A DNA stretch of 64,000 nt from Aestuariibaculum sp. M13 (GCF_024723255.1 NZ_JANIAC010000005.1:307175-371174); one strand, 5' to 3'; positions 16,352 through 26,172 are shown, numbered from the stretch's first letter. A program made the numbers and translations. The notes: a model not told the origin generated them from the letters alone.

Positions 16352-17392
16352 TTATTCAGGTATCTGCTGACTTAAACAGTGTAGTGTACCAAATCCCCAG
16401 ATAAAATCGGTTGCCGAAATGCCTATAATCTCCCTGTCAGGGAAACAATCGGCTATAATATTTAATGCTATACGGTCTTTCGAATCATTAAAAGTTGGTA
16501 CTAAAACCGCTTTATTAATAATTAAAAAGTTGGCATAACTTGCCGGTAAACGAATGCCATCAAAATCTAATCGTTTAGGCATTGGTAAGGTTACAATATT
16601 CGGGTTTTTACCATTTTCTAACTTTGATTTCTGTAAGCGTTTTAAATTATCCTGAAGCGGCTTGTAATTTGCATCTTCCGGATTATCTTCAACTACCGTA
16701 ATAATAGTGTCTTCATTAACAAAACGCGCCAAATCATCAACGTGGCCATGCGTGTCGTCACCTTCAACGCCATTACCTAACCAAATTACGTTGGTAACCC
16801 CCAGATATTCCTTAAAAATAGCTTCGTAATCTTCTTTTGTAAACCCTTCGTTTCTAACCTGAATAGTAGGGTGTAGCAGACATTCTTCGGTAGTTAACAA
16901 AGTGCCTTTGCCGTTAACATCTATAGCGCCGCCTTCAACAATTACAGGTTTTCCTTTGTAGGTGACTTGTTTAAGCGGAACATTTAAAAAACCAGCTATT
17001 TTTTCAGGAACGTGTTTGTCTAATTTAAAATTAGAATATTTTGCCCATCCGTTAAAATTGAAATTTAAAGCCAAGCGTTCAGCACCTTTTTTTACTATAA
17101 TCGGTCCTGAATCGCGCATCCAGCTACGATTGGTTTTATGTACAATAAATGACACATGTTCCATGTTTACATGTGCCATGTCGAGCATACCGGTAACTTT
17201 TTCTTTGAGCTTATCGGTAGCAACAACCACGATAACACCTTCAACAGCAGCTACTTTTTTTATAAACTCGACAAAGGCCCATTGAATGGCTTCGTATTTT
17301 CCAGGCCAATCGTTTCCGTTATGCGGAAAACATAATAAAACAGCTTGTTGTTGTTCCCATTCAGCAGGGAAAATCCATTGTTCTGTATTCAT
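16352..17392 (-). CDS. aguA: agmatine deiminase
   Basis: A 346-residue member of the peptidyl-arginine-deiminase-like family. The catalytic residues appear as WMRDSGPI (about residues 91-98), GGAIDVNG, DTHGHVDDLARF and the nucleophile C339 in GFGTLHCLSQQ. It hydrolyses agmatine to N-carbamoylputrescine plus ammonia. Its start codon overlaps the stop of the N-carbamoylputrescine amidase gene by one base, so the two successive enzymes of the agmatine-to-putrescine route are translationally coupled. Confidence 0.93.
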   Translation of the reverse strand: MNTEQWIFPAEWEQQQAVLLCFPHNGNDWPGKYEAIQWAFVEFIKKVAAVEGVIVVVATDKLKEKVTGMLDMAHVNMEHVSFIVHKTNRSWMRDSGPIIVKKGAERLALNFNFNGWAKYSNFKLDKHVPEKIAGFLNVPLKQVTYKGKPVIVEGGAIDVNGKGTLLTTEECLLHPTIQVRNEGFTKEDYEAIFKEYLGVTNVIWLGNGVEGDDTHGHVDDLARFVNEDTIITVVEDNPEDANYKPLQDNLKRLQKSKLENGKNPNIVTLPMPKRLDFDGIRLPASYANFLIINKAVLVPTFNDSKDRIALNIIADCFPDREIIGISATDFIWGFGTLHCLSQQIPE

Positions 17393-18279
17393 TAATCGAT
17401 GACTCTTTTAGTAATATCTCCGTATTTATCAATTCGGCGATCTCTTAAAAATGGCCAGTTCTGACGTACATTTTCCTGTAAACTTAAGTCTACCTCAGCC
17501 ATTAAAATTTCTTCCTGATCTACCGATGCCTGAGCTAAAATTTCACCTTGAGGTCCGGCAATAAATGACGATCCCCAGAATTCAATTCCATTAGTGTCTG
17601 GTAGATATTTTTCTAATCCAATACGGTTTGCAGCAGCCACATAAACACCGTTAGCTACAGCGTGACCACGCATCACATTCATCCATGCGCCTTGTTGGTT
17701 TTCTCCAAATTCGGCCTTTTCCTGTGGATGCCAGCCAATAGCTGTTGGATAAAATAACACTTCGGCTCCTTGTAACGCTGTTAAACGTGCAGCTTCAGGA
17801 TACCATTGATCCCAGCAAATTAGTGTACCTATATTTCCTTTTTTAGTAGGGAAGGATTTGAATCCGATATCACCTGGTGTGAAGTAGAATTTTTCGTAGA
17901 AATGCGGATCGTCCGGGATATGCATTTTGCGGTATAACCCGGCTTCAGAACCATCGGTATCAATAATATAAGCACTATTGTGATAAACACCTGCCATTCT
18001 TTTTTCGAAAAACGGCACAATAATAACCACACCAAGCTCTTTTGCTAAGGCGCTAAATGCGTTAAAGGATGTACTGTATAATGGTTCTGCTAACTCAAAA
18101 TTAGATACATCTTCACTCTGACAAAAATAGTGGCTACTATAAAGTTCGGGTAACGAAATAACTTCTGCTCCTTGATTAGCAGCATCTTTTACCCACTGAA
18201 TACATTTTTTTAAATTGTTTTCAGGTGTGTTATTCAGGTTTAACTGAATAACCGCAATCTTGTAAGTGTTTTTAGGCAT
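17392..18279 (-). CDS. aguB: N-carbamoylputrescine amidase
   Basis: A 295-residue nitrilase-superfamily amidase with the full E-K-C triad: E45 (LPELYSS), K118 (YRKMHIPDD) and C155 (ICWDQWYPEAARL). It converts N-carbamoylputrescine to putrescine, CO2 and ammonia, the step after agmatine deiminase. It is the first gene of the pair and overlaps aguA by one base. A perfect minus-strand -7 box (TATCTTTG, 18301-18308) lies 21 bases before the ATG. Confidence 0.93.
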   Translation of the reverse strand: MPKNTYKIAVIQLNLNNTPENNLKKCIQWVKDAANQGAEVISLPELYSSHYFCQSEDVSNFELAEPLYSTSFNAFSALAKELGVVIIVPFFEKRMAGVYHNSAYIIDTDGSEAGLYRKMHIPDDPHFYEKFYFTPGDIGFKSFPTKKGNIGTLICWDQWYPEAARLTALQGAEVLFYPTAIGWHPQEKAEFGENQQGAWMNVMRGHAVANGVYVAAANRIGLEKYLPDTNGIEFWGSSFIAGPQGEILAQASVDQEEILMAEVDLSLQENVRQNWPFLRDRRIDKYGDITKRVID

Positions 18280-18404
18280 TTTAAACTATGTAATTTTAAA
18301 CAAAGATATGTATTTTTTAAAAGAAGAAGTTTAAATATTTCTTACGAATTTTATTTGTAAATCTTATTTTGATTGTTTGAAATACAGGGTTTAGATGGTA
18401 GTTT

Positions 18405-18449
18405 GAAATAAAAAATCCCTTATGATTTCTAGTTAAATCATAAGGGATT
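18405..18449 (-). terminator. hairpin terminator after the DUF6048 gene
   Basis: A perfect 15-pair stem (18414-18428 with 18435-18449) and six-base loop. On the minus strand it is followed by a T-rich run, so it ends the DUF6452-DUF6048 transcript. Confidence 0.85.
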
Positions 18450-18473
18450 AATCTTTATATTGTAATAAATCGG

Positions 18474-19202
18474 CTACTTCTCCTTTTTATAGAGTGGAAT
18501 TCGATATGATACTGTATAACCATAGCCAACACCTATGCCACTGCTGTCGTAGGTTTTATGAAATCCGGGAATATAAATGTTTTCAAAATTCCCGGGATCA
18601 GATTCTGCAACTAAGAATTTAAGTTGTGCGTTAAGCCCTAAATAAAGGTTGGTTAAAACTTCAACTTTTATTCCTAAAATAATTTCACTCCAGAATGCCG
18701 TTAATCCGTCATAGGTTCTGGCTTCTGTAGATGAAAAATTGTTCCAGTATTGCGTGGTGTTGTAAACGGTATAATTGTTTAAATCGTGACTAAAGGTACT
18801 TCCTCCAACACGAAATCCGAAGTAAATCATATTGTCCATATCCAACCAGTTTACGTACATGTTATAATCAACCCCGCCTTTAATGTAGCCACCTTTTGTA
18901 TTTACATCAAGATAGTCGTTAACTGTCTTTTTTTCTTCGTATCCCAGTTCTCCCGCGATATATAACTTGCGTTTAATACGGTAATCGGCCGAAATTTCAA
19001 ATCCGCTGTAATCATCATCGATGGTAGAACGAATCAATTTCCCCAAGTCACCACCAACACGTAAACCATATTTAAGTTTAACTTTTACCGAATCATTAGC
19101 AACACTTGCAATACTGTCGTTTTGAGCATTTGCAGAGAAACAAAACAACAGTAAGCACGCGATACTACTAATGATATAAATTGAAATGCGTTGTTGTTTC
19201 AT
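18474..19202 (-). CDS. DUF6048 family outer-membrane protein
   Basis: A 242-residue exported protein with a signal peptide (about residues 1-26, ending ANA) and a mostly beta-strand body of alternating hydrophobic residues, ending in YGYTVSYRIPLYKKEK; an outer-membrane beta-barrel is likely. The segment KLKYGLRVGGDLGKLIRSTID marks the flavobacterial DUF6048 family. The function is unknown. The start lies 35 bases inside the preceding DUF6452 gene, in another frame, so the pair is probably co-translated. Confidence 0.8.
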   Translation of the reverse strand: MKQQRISIYIISSIACLLLFCFSANAQNDSIASVANDSVKVKLKYGLRVGGDLGKLIRSTIDDDYSGFEISADYRIKRKLYIAGELGYEEKKTVNDYLDVNTKGGYIKGGVDYNMYVNWLDMDNMIYFGFRVGGSTFSHDLNNYTVYNTTQYWNNFSSTEARTYDGLTAFWSEIILGIKVEVLTNLYLGLNAQLKFLVAESDPGNFENIYIPGFHKTYDSSGIGVGYGYTVSYRIPLYKKEK

Positions 19203-19722
19203 CTTCTACAGATTGGTTATCGGTTAATGGTTGTCTGGCTTTAATCCAGTTATCGCTATCTTCTTCTATAGTTAGCGTTACGTTTTTAAATATGGTTTTG
19301 TAACCACAGGCACGCGACACATAAACTTCTTCACGACTATAGTTAATAGTAATCATATCGGAGTTACCTTCAACGTAATCATCTGAAGTGTTATCTGGCG
19401 TACCATTATTATTTACAGCGTAATCTTTATGTAGGACGAATTGCGTGGTATTGGCATAGGTTTTTAAAGGAAGAGACAAGGTGTTGGTTGAGCTACCAAC
19501 AGCAATAGCCGGAAGTACAGGGTTGCCTTCATCATCAATACCATACAATACCAAATTGAAAACATTTTTCTTGCTTTCCTGATTGTTTACATCGTAAAAA
19601 TCGATAATTAAATTTGGTGTTGTAGGGGTGCCATCGGGACAAATATCGTCGCGTTCGCAACTGATGTTTATGCCTATGAAAAGCGCTATAACAACTAAAG
19701 AAATAAATTTTAAGTATTTCAT
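19168..19722 (-). CDS. DUF6452 family lipoprotein
   Basis: A 184-residue exported lipoprotein. The hydrophobic start ends in a lipobox-like GINISC with the cysteine near residue 22, followed by a domain with CPDGTPTTPNLIIDFYD and VSRACGYKTIFKN, the conserved features of DUF6452. It probably faces the periplasm or the cell surface. It is always found beside DUF6048 as far as I recall, and here the two overlap by 35 bases, suggesting joint function in the envelope. RlmD lies upstream on the same strand. Confidence 0.8.
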   Translation of the reverse strand: MKYLKFISLVVIALFIGINISCERDDICPDGTPTTPNLIIDFYDVNNQESKKNVFNLVLYGIDDEGNPVLPAIAVGSSTNTLSLPLKTYANTTQFVLHKDYAVNNNGTPDNTSDDYVEGNSDMITINYSREEVYVSRACGYKTIFKNVTLTIEEDSDNWIKARQPLTDNQSVEDETTTHFNLYH

Positions 19723-19786
19723 TCTTAATTTTAAATAGGTTTCTGAAATTTTGTTTCAGACTGGCAATTTAGGGATTTAAAAATAA

Positions 19787-21196
19787 TTAACGCTTTTCTA
19801 ATAACACAACATTTTCTACGTGAAATGTTTGTGGGAACATATCCACAGCTTGCGTTTTAACCACTTTGTACATATCATCCATTAAGGCTAAATCTCTGGC
19901 TTGTGTTGCACTATTACAACTTACGTAAACTACCCGTTTAGGAGCTATATTTAATATTTGCTGAACCACATCTTTATGCATCCCGTCACGAGGCGGATCG
20001 GTAATAATAATATCCGGAACCCCATGGGTATTAATGAAATGCTGATTAAACACGTTTTTCATATCTCCTACAAAAAACTCGCAATTGGTGATATTATTGC
20101 GTTCGGCATTTTCTTTAGCTGCTAAAATAGCATCAGGTACCGCTTCAACACCAACCACTTTTTTTGCTTTTCTTGAAACGAATTGCGCAATGGTTCCTGT
20201 TCCTGTATATAAATCGTAAACTAGCTCGTCACCGGTTAAGCCAGCAAAATCTCTGGTTATTTTATAAAGTTCGAAGGCTTGTTCGGAATTAGTCTGATAA
20301 AACGATTTGGCATTAATTTTAAACTTTAAGCCTTCCATTTCCTCAAAAATATGATCTTCACCTTTATAGCAAATAATCTCCTGGTCGTAAATGGTATCGT
20401 TAGCTTTTCCGTTTATAACGTAAAGTAAAGACGTTACTGCAGGGAATGTTTCGGCAATAAAATCTAATAGTAATTCGCGCTTTTCTTTGTCCTCCTGAAA
20501 GAATTGAATCAACACCATAATATCTCCGGTAGTCGACGTACGAATCATCATGGTACGTAACAATCCGGTTTGGTTACGGGTGTTAAAAAACTCTAAGCCG
20601 TTTTCAATAGCAAAAGTTTTTATCGAATTTCTAATGTCGTTCGAAGGGTCTTGTTGTAATTGACATTTCTTGACGTCAAGAATTTTATCCCACATACCTG
20701 GAATATGAAACCCTAAGGCATTTCTATCGCCTAAATCTTCTCCAGACTGGACTTCTTCTAAAGTTAACCAACGGCTATCGCTAAAAGAGAATTCCATTTT
20801 ATTACGGTAGAAATATTGTTTCGCCGAACCTAAAATAGGAGTAACCTCCGGAAGTTCAATATGTCCTAAACGCGTTAGGTTGTTAGTCACTTCTTTTTGT
20901 TTGTAATATAACTGATGTTCGTAAGCCATATCCTGCCACTTACAACCACCACAAACGCCAAAATGCTCACAAGCTGGCTCGGTACGCTTATCTGATAATT
21001 TATGAAATACCGTAGCTTTACCTTCGTAATAGGCCTTACGGGCTTTAAAGGTTTGCACATCAACAACATCGCCAGGAACGGCATTAGGTAAAAAAATAAC
21101 CTTTCCATCTGGTGCTTTGGCAATCGTTTTACCCTTAGCTCCAGCATCTACAACTTCTACGTTTGTAAATATTTGTTTTCTCTTTTTTCTAGACAT
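19787..21196 (-). CDS. rlmD: 23S rRNA (uracil-1939-C5)-methyltransferase RlmD
   Basis: A 469-residue TrmA/RumA-family enzyme. It has an N-terminal TRAM domain (about residues 1-65), an iron-sulphur site (CEHFGVCGGCKW at about 76-87, plus a fourth cysteine in VKKCQLQ), a SAM-binding motif YDLYTGTGTIAQFV (about 310-323), DPPRDGMH, and the catalytic cysteine in RVVYVSCNSAT. All are intact, so an active 5-methyluridine methyltransferase is expected. A -7 box (TATTTTTG, 21201-21208) lies almost at the start codon. Confidence 0.93.
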   Translation of the reverse strand: MSRKKRKQIFTNVEVVDAGAKGKTIAKAPDGKVIFLPNAVPGDVVDVQTFKARKAYYEGKATVFHKLSDKRTEPACEHFGVCGGCKWQDMAYEHQLYYKQKEVTNNLTRLGHIELPEVTPILGSAKQYFYRNKMEFSFSDSRWLTLEEVQSGEDLGDRNALGFHIPGMWDKILDVKKCQLQQDPSNDIRNSIKTFAIENGLEFFNTRNQTGLLRTMMIRTSTTGDIMVLIQFFQEDKEKRELLLDFIAETFPAVTSLLYVINGKANDTIYDQEIICYKGEDHIFEEMEGLKFKINAKSFYQTNSEQAFELYKITRDFAGLTGDELVYDLYTGTGTIAQFVSRKAKKVVGVEAVPDAILAAKENAERNNITNCEFFVGDMKNVFNQHFINTHGVPDIIITDPPRDGMHKDVVQQILNIAPKRVVYVSCNSATQARDLALMDDMYKVVKTQAVDMFPQTFHVENVVLLEKR

Positions 21197-21319
21197 GCTG
21201 CAAAAATAATAATAGCCGGAAATAAAAATTGGTTTATTTTCATTTAGTTTAACAGAAACTGTGTTTTTAAGATAAAAACTGATTGTTAATTAAAGATTTT
21301 CTGAAGCAAGTTATATTTA

Positions 21320-21430
21320 TTAATTTGCGAGCCCTAGGGATGATTTCTCTCCCACGCTGAATTTTCGAACACTTCGAAAGGATAAAGGTACAGTAGGAAT
21401 GGTTATTTTATCAATTTAAATTATATTAAA
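21320..21430 (+). promoter_or_regulatory. promoter and structured leader of rocD
   Basis: A -7-like box (TTAATTTG, 21320-21327, one mismatch) places the transcript start near 21333, leaving a leader of about 95 bases. The leader can fold into GGGA/TCCC and TTCGAA/TTCGAA hairpins (the latter at 21364-21378) between short pairing segments CCTA and TAGG, and then has an A/G-rich stretch. No coding frame or Rho-independent terminator is visible. I cannot assign it to a known riboswitch class. Confidence 0.45.
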
Positions 21431-22675
21431 ATGGCTGTTTTAAAAGAATTAACATCGCAGCAAGCAATCGATTTAGAAAACAAGTATGGCGCTCATAATT
21501 ATCACCCGTTACCAGTGGTGTTAAGTAAAGGAGAGGGTGTTCATGTATGGGACGTTGAAGGTAAACAGTATTACGATTTTTTATCGGCTTACTCGGCCGT
21601 TAATCAAGGGCATTGTCACCCGAAAATCATCAATGCTATGGTTGAGCAAGCTAAAGTGCTGACTTTAACTTCCAGAGCCTTTTACAATGATATGCTAGGT
21701 AAATATGAAAAGTTTGCCTGCGAGTATTTTGGTTTCGATAAGTTATTACCAATGAATACGGGAGCTGAAGCTGTAGAGACTGCTTTGAAAATCTGTAGAA
21801 AATGGGCTTATGAAGTAAAAGGGATTGACGAGAATGAAGCTGAATTAATTGTGTGTGAAAACAATTTTCACGGGAGAACAACTACTATTATTTCATTCTC
21901 TAACGATCCTGTTGCTCGTGAAAACTTCGGACCATACACGAAAGGGTTTATTAAAATTGAATACGACAATTTAGAAGCTTTAGAAGAAGCATTAAAAAAT
22001 AATAGAAATGTTGCAGGTTTTTTAGTTGAGCCTATTCAAGGAGAAGCCGGAGTTTATGTGCCAAGTGAGGGATATTTAGCAAAAGCTAAAGCGTTGTGTG
22101 AACAATATAATGTTTTGTTTATTGCAGACGAAGTACAAACAGGAATCGCCCGTACTGGAAAGTTATTAGCGGTAAATCATGAACATGTAACACCAGATAT
22201 TTTAATTTTAGGTAAAGCTTTAAGTGGAGGGGCTTATCCCGTTAGCGCTGTTTTAGCTAATGATAATGTGATGAAGGTTATTAAACCAGGAAACCACGGT
22301 AGTACTTTTGGAGGAAATCCGGTAGCCGCGGCTGTAGCGATAGCGGCATTAGAAGTAGTTCAAGAAGAAAATCTTGCTGAAAGAGCAGAAGAACTAGGGC
22401 AGTTATTTAGAAGTGAGTTGAATAAGTATATTGAAACCAGTACTATCACTAAGTTAGTGAGGGGTAAAGGCTTATTAAATGCAGTTGTAATCAATGATAG
22501 TGAAGATAGTGATACGGCATGGAATATCTGTTTAGCCTTACGAGATAATGGGTTGTTAGCTAAACCAACACATGGAAATATTATTCGTTTTGCACCACCA
22601 TTGGTGATGACCAAAGAGCAGTTGTTAGATTGTGTGAGTATAATAACAAAAACACTTAGGCTGTTTGAAAAGTAA
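21431..22675 (+). CDS. rocD: ornithine--oxo-acid transaminase
   Basis: A 414-residue class III PLP-dependent aminotransferase of the ornithine aminotransferase type. Visible signatures are [17 protein letters not shown], the [13 protein letters not shown]-phosphate region, [28 protein letters not shown], and the PLP lysine in [17 protein letters not shown] (about residue 256). It moves the delta-amino group of ornithine to 2-oxoglutarate, giving glutamate semialdehyde and linking arginine and proline metabolism. It is preceded by an unusual leader and followed by a terminator, so it is monocistronic. Confidence 0.93.
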   Translation: MAVLKELTSQQAIDLENKYGAHNYHPLPVVLSKGEGVHVWDVEGKQYYDFLSAYSAVNQGHCHPKIINAMVEQAKVLTLTSRAFYNDMLGKYEKFACEYFGFDKLLPMNTGAEAVETALKICRKWAYEVKGIDENEAELIVCENNFHGRTTTIISFSNDPVARENFGPYTKGFIKIEYDNLEALEEALKNNRNVAGFLVEPIQGEAGVYVPSEGYLAKAKALCEQYNVLFIADEVQTGIARTGKLLAVNHEHVTPDILILGKALSGGAYPVSAVLANDNVMKVIKPGNHGSTFGGNPVAAAVAIAALEVVQEENLAERAEELGQLFRSELNKYIETSTITKLVRGKGLLNAVVINDSEDSDTAWNICLALRDNGLLAKPTHGNIIRFAPPLVMTKEQLLDCVSIITKTLRLFEK

Positions 22676-22690
22676 TATCTTAAATAATAA

Positions 22691-22717
22691 AAAAAGCGAC
22701 CTAAATGGTCGCTTTTT
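22691..22717. terminator. bidirectional terminator
   Basis: An 11-pair perfect stem (22691-22701 with 22707-22717) and loop TAAAT, with A and T runs on both sides. It lies between the convergent rocD and CCC-motif genes. Confidence 0.9.
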
Positions 22718-22737
22718 ATATTTGAAAGTAACCTTTT

Positions 22738-23070
22738 TTATTGCCCCATAAATTCTTGCATGCGTTCCTGAAGTAATTCCTGATCTCCCATAGCATCCCA
22801 TCCAAAAGTTGCAATAGCCCAAACAATCATAAGTAAGTAAAGAACACTTAGTACAATACCAACTATGGCTAATATTTTGCCTGTTTTTACATTTGAATAT
22901 CCTGTATATAATTCTGTGTTTTCTAAATAAAGACTAGTCGCTTTACTAGCTAAGACGAGCGTAATAATACCAACTATTAAACCTACAAAACCATAACAGC
23001 AACATGTAAGTATTGATACAATTCCTAAAACTAAAATAAGGGTTGAATTGGGTAGTTTTTGTTGTTCCAT
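22738..23070 (-). CDS. CCC motif membrane protein
   Basis: A 110-residue membrane protein with two to three hydrophobic segments. The first contains the eponymous CCC (ILTCCCYGFVGLIVG), and a second follows TGKILAIVGIVLSVLY. It resembles the DUF4190-like small membrane proteins of Bacteroidota; the function is unknown. It lies 11 bases after the DUF2752 gene on the same strand and is probably co-transcribed with it. Confidence 0.82.
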   Translation of the reverse strand: MEQQKLPNSTLILVLGIVSILTCCCYGFVGLIVGIITLVLASKATSLYLENTELYTGYSNVKTGKILAIVGIVLSVLYLLMIVWAIATFGWDAMGDQELLQERMQEFMGQ

Positions 23071-23081
23071 TTGAAATGATG

Positions 23082-23390
23082 TTAAATTGAAAATGTTTTT
23101 ATAAAAAAGCTTGTGATAATAATTACAGCATTAATAATAGCTAAAATTAAAATGATTCTGTTAGCAGACTTAAAACTCTTAAACAAATTAAAAGCAATTA
23201 CCGAAAACATAAGAACCAGGGTGTAAATAGCCGGATACATTTTAAACGCAGCAATAAATTCGCCATGAAGCAATAGTGAAAGTGCACGTTGCATACCACA
23301 GCCCATACATTCTATACCGAATAATTCCTTATTCAGACAGGGTAACATGTATTCTTCTAAACCTTGCATTTTTAAATGAATTGTATTCAA
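23082..23390 (-). CDS. DUF2752 domain-containing membrane protein
   Basis: A 102-residue protein. The family signature CMGCGMQRALSLLLHGEFIAAF (a C-x-G-C-G-x-x-R motif followed by LLHG) is at about residues 29-50, followed by two hydrophobic segments. DUF2752 proteins are small inner-membrane proteins of unknown role, often next to CCC-motif or TM2 proteins in Bacteroidota, as here. Confidence 0.85.
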   Translation of the reverse strand: MNTIHLKMQGLEEYMLPCLNKELFGIECMGCGMQRALSLLLHGEFIAAFKMYPAIYTLVLMFSVIAFNLFKSFKSANRIILILAIINAVIIITSFFIKTFSI

Positions 23391-23418
23391 ATTTATAAAA
23401 ATAAAAGGTTTAAAGGCT

Positions 23419-25221
23419 TTATTTCGGGTTGTTTATCAGAATTTTTTTGCTAAATACTTGATTACCATTAGAAGTGATTTTTACTATATAAACTCCATTG
23501 GATAATGCTTTAGTTGAGTAGGTGTAACTTGAATTTATATTATTAATTACTGAATTTATAACCTGTTTTCCTGAAACATCGAACAATTGAAATTGACTAA
23601 TGTCTAAGTTGTTAGGGTTTTTAATTTTTAATTGAGCAATAGTGTTGTTTTGAAAAACATCATGTGTTTTAAATATTTCTGAATTAAGGTCTAAGGTGTT
23701 TTTAGTGAATGCAATTTCAAATCTATCGGTGTAATTACCTTTTTCAATATTAATATTAAAATCCTGTTGTTTTAAGTCAATATAGGTATTTGTTAATTTG
23801 TCATGAACATATATTGGCGTCGTGTCTTCAATATTTTGAATGTCTGTTATGCGAATTCTTAACGACATGGTATTAGCAATCTTTATGCCTAATGGAATTT
23901 TCATGGTATCATCATAATTTAAAGCTTGAGCTAAAAAAGCTAAATCTTCAGTTTTCCAATAGGCGTCAGATTTTAAACTTCCACCTATGCTCGTTGTTGT
24001 TTCTAATCCGTAATCAAATCCTTGCGTAGCAGAATGATGGAAGGTTTCAACCAGCTGGCGGGTATATTGATTATTAAAATCGATATTTAATCTAAAACGC
24101 TTATAATCATTTGGGATTTTTGAAAATTCAGAGATTACTTCCGCTCTTTGTTTCGTATTTGTGGTTTTAAAGAATTTGGTAGAATCTGCCACTGTGTTTT
24201 CTTTTTTAAACGCACGATGACTGTTTTTTGCTTTAACATAGCCTGAAGCAGTTCCTTTAACCATAAAACCCTGTCCGATGGGTATATATCTAAAATTCAT
24301 TAATGATTTTGTAGCAGTGAAATCACTAAAACTATTTATTGTCCCATCTCCATTGTATGTGTTAAATGTAGCTGGTGTAAATGTTATTAAAGCACCGTCG
24401 CTACTTATGGTATAACTAGCATAACCACCTTGGTAATCTCTTAGATTATGAGAATTTACATTAGGATTTTGTTCCCAAAATCTTAATGTTCCGTCGATAG
24501 TATTTTTGTTTTCTGAATCGTGAATATAAGCCACAGCATCAAGTGCAGAAGGGTATGGGTTTCCTGCCAAAGTGTATTTGTCATGTTCTACTGTTACTCC
24601 AATAGTACCTGTGTTGGGTTTACCTCTAAAATCATATTGTTGAGCATTATTAGAACCACTTGTTCCTTTCATTGTAAAGCCTTCTCCGGGATTAATTATT
24701 GTTTTTCCCTGAACATGCGACCAACCGTAATAATTGTCTTTGGCAATATATCTCCAAATCCAGTAAGGTTCTATGTTTAGCGGATTAGAGGTTCCGTTAT
24801 AGTTTGACTTGTGTACATATGTCGCAGGAACAGATTCGGTTAGACTAACTACATCATTTAGTAATGAAATTCCGAATTTGTTGTTGTCACTGCTATTGTT
24901 TGTTTCTCCTATGGGAGAACACCAATAGTTATATTCATAAGCATCAACATTACCTTCTTGATACAGGCTTAATTCGCCTTCTCCTGAATTTCTTTCGTTT
25001 TCATCACCTTGAATGATTTGAGCTTCGTCTCTTAGGTAGATTTTACTTTCAGTTTCATTAAGGTTTATATCCTTAGTAACGAAAATTACTTCATCTTTAG
25101 CGAAAACGTAGTAGTCATTTCTAACCGAAAGTTGAGCATATATCAAATTACAAAACATTAACAAAAAATAGGTGTAATTTTTAATCATGATAATGAGGGG
25201 CTTAATAATGTTTTGTAGCAA
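23419..25221 (-). CDS. type IX secretion system substrate with type A sorting domain
   Basis: A 600-residue exported protein. An N-terminal signal peptide (ending LIYAQ) is preceded by about 12 residues; an inner ATG that encodes MIKNYTYFLLMF would give a more ordinary signal sequence. The body is a long beta-rich surface region with repeated GEGFTMKGT and GQGFMVKGT segments. The last 75 residues form a type A sorting domain (VFQNNTIAQLKIKNPNN to VIKITSNGNQVFSKKILI), which directs passage by the type IX system and attachment to the surface. No enzyme domain is recognisable. A structural or adhesive role is inferred. Confidence 0.85.
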   Translation of the reverse strand: MLQNIIKPLIIMIKNYTYFLLMFCNLIYAQLSVRNDYYVFAKDEVIFVTKDINLNETESKIYLRDEAQIIQGDENERNSGEGELSLYQEGNVDAYEYNYWCSPIGETNNSSDNNKFGISLLNDVVSLTESVPATYVHKSNYNGTSNPLNIEPYWIWRYIAKDNYYGWSHVQGKTIINPGEGFTMKGTSGSNNAQQYDFRGKPNTGTIGVTVEHDKYTLAGNPYPSALDAVAYIHDSENKNTIDGTLRFWEQNPNVNSHNLRDYQGGYASYTISSDGALITFTPATFNTYNGDGTINSFSDFTATKSLMNFRYIPIGQGFMVKGTASGYVKAKNSHRAFKKENTVADSTKFFKTTNTKQRAEVISEFSKIPNDYKRFRLNIDFNNQYTRQLVETFHHSATQGFDYGLETTTSIGGSLKSDAYWKTEDLAFLAQALNYDDTMKIPLGIKIANTMSLRIRITDIQNIEDTTPIYVHDKLTNTYIDLKQQDFNINIEKGNYTDRFEIAFTKNTLDLNSEIFKTHDVFQNNTIAQLKIKNPNNLDISQFQLFDVSGKQVINSVINNINSSYTYSTKALSNGVYIVKITSNGNQVFSKKILINNPK

Positions 25222-25408
25222 ATATATTATTTTTTATATTTTTTTTAACATTTAATCGATAAAATTTACTTTTAAGCGTGAATTGGATGATAGTTTAAAA
25301 TTCTAAAATATTAAGAGTGCTTCAAAATTTTAATTTAATTTTGCAAAAAAATAAAGAGTTAATCTAACTCTTTAAGAATGAAAACTTAATCAAGACTTAT
25401 TTAAAAAA

Positions 25409-25600
25409 ATGAAATACATAAATTATATACTGATTGTTTTAGGAGCTGTAGTGGCTATATACTCGAAAGCAGAGGAAGAACAAAATCAGTATATTTTAAT
25501 AGCTGGTATTTTAATTTTAATGGCTGGAATTTATAGGATTTCAAAAACGATACCAACTAAAAACAGTGAAGAAAATATGTTTGAAGACAATGAAAATTAA
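25409..25600 (+). CDS. small membrane protein, unknown
   Basis: A 63-residue protein with two hydrophobic segments (YILIVLGAVVAIYS and YILIAGILILMAGIYRI) separated by a short charged loop, and an acidic tail. I do not recognise a family. A perfect -7 box (TAATTTTG, 25336-25343) lies upstream, and the Smr gene begins 5 bases after the stop, so it is the first gene of a two-gene operon. This supports it being real despite its size. Confidence 0.7.
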   Translation: MKYINYILIVLGAVVAIYSKAEEEQNQYILIAGILILMAGIYRISKTIPTKNSEENMFEDNEN

Positions 25601-25605
25601 AAACT

Positions 25606-26172
25606 ATGTCGTTTAAGGTAGGTGATAAAGTATTGGTTTTAGACGAGGATATGTCTGGGGTGGTTCAGCAGGTGCAGGGAGATACAGTTTCCATAGAAAC
25701 TGAAGATGGCTTTTTGTTAAGTTTTCAGGCTTACGAGCTGGTTAAAACCCAGTCCAACAAAACCATAAAAGAAACATTATCTTCTTCAGCAGGTATTGGT
25801 CAGGCCATTCAGGAAAAGGAACAATCGAAAAAGCGGACGCAGCAGCCTAAGAAACGCGCTAAAGATCGCTACGAACCAACCATGGAAGTCGATTTACATA
25901 TACATCAATTAGTGAAGTCCTCGAGAGGTATGACTAATTATGATATGTTGACTTTACAATTAGATACGGCTCGCCGGCAACTGGAATTCGCTATTAATAA
26001 ACGTATTCAGAAAATTGTATTTATTCACGGCGTAGGTGAAGGCGTTTTAAAAACTGAGCTAGAATACCTTTTCGGTCGCTATAGTAATGTTAAATTTTAC
26101 GATGCCAATTATCAGAAATACGGACTAGGGGCTACCGAGGTTTATATTTACCAGAACACGACTGATTATTAG
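25606..26172 (+). CDS. Smr-domain protein (DUF2027/MutS2-like)
   Basis: A 188-residue cytoplasmic protein. An N-terminal SH3-like beta-domain ([19 protein letters not shown]) is linked by a lysine/glutamine-rich basic stretch to a C-terminal Smr domain with DLHIH (about residues 96-100), the conserved [16 protein letters not shown] (about 138-153) and [10 protein letters not shown]. Smr domains of MutS2 have nicking or RNA-cleaving activity. Here no MutS ATPase is present, and the flavobacterial short form has no established role. It overlaps the stop of the convergent lipoprotein gene by four bases. Confidence 0.88.
   Translation: MSFKVGDKVLVLDEDMSGVVQQVQGDTVSIETEDGFLLSFQAYELVKTQSNKTIKETLSSSAGIGQAIQEKEQSKKRTQQPKKRAKDRYEPTMEVDLHIHQLVKSSRGMTNYDMLTLQLDTARRQLEFAINKRIQKIVFIHGVGEGVLKTELEYLFGRYSNVKFYDANYQKYGLGATEVYIYQNTTDY

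Noticed and set aside
16962..17285. An open frame of 107 codons opposite aguA
   Set aside because: It is the shadow of the conserved agmatine deiminase sequence and has no recognisable product.
21333..21410. The rocD leader as a TPP riboswitch, because of short matches such as GGATAA and GTAGGAA
   Set aside because: The diagnostic CTGAGA is missing, the 5' half does not form the nested P2/P3 helices, and rocD is not a thiamine gene.
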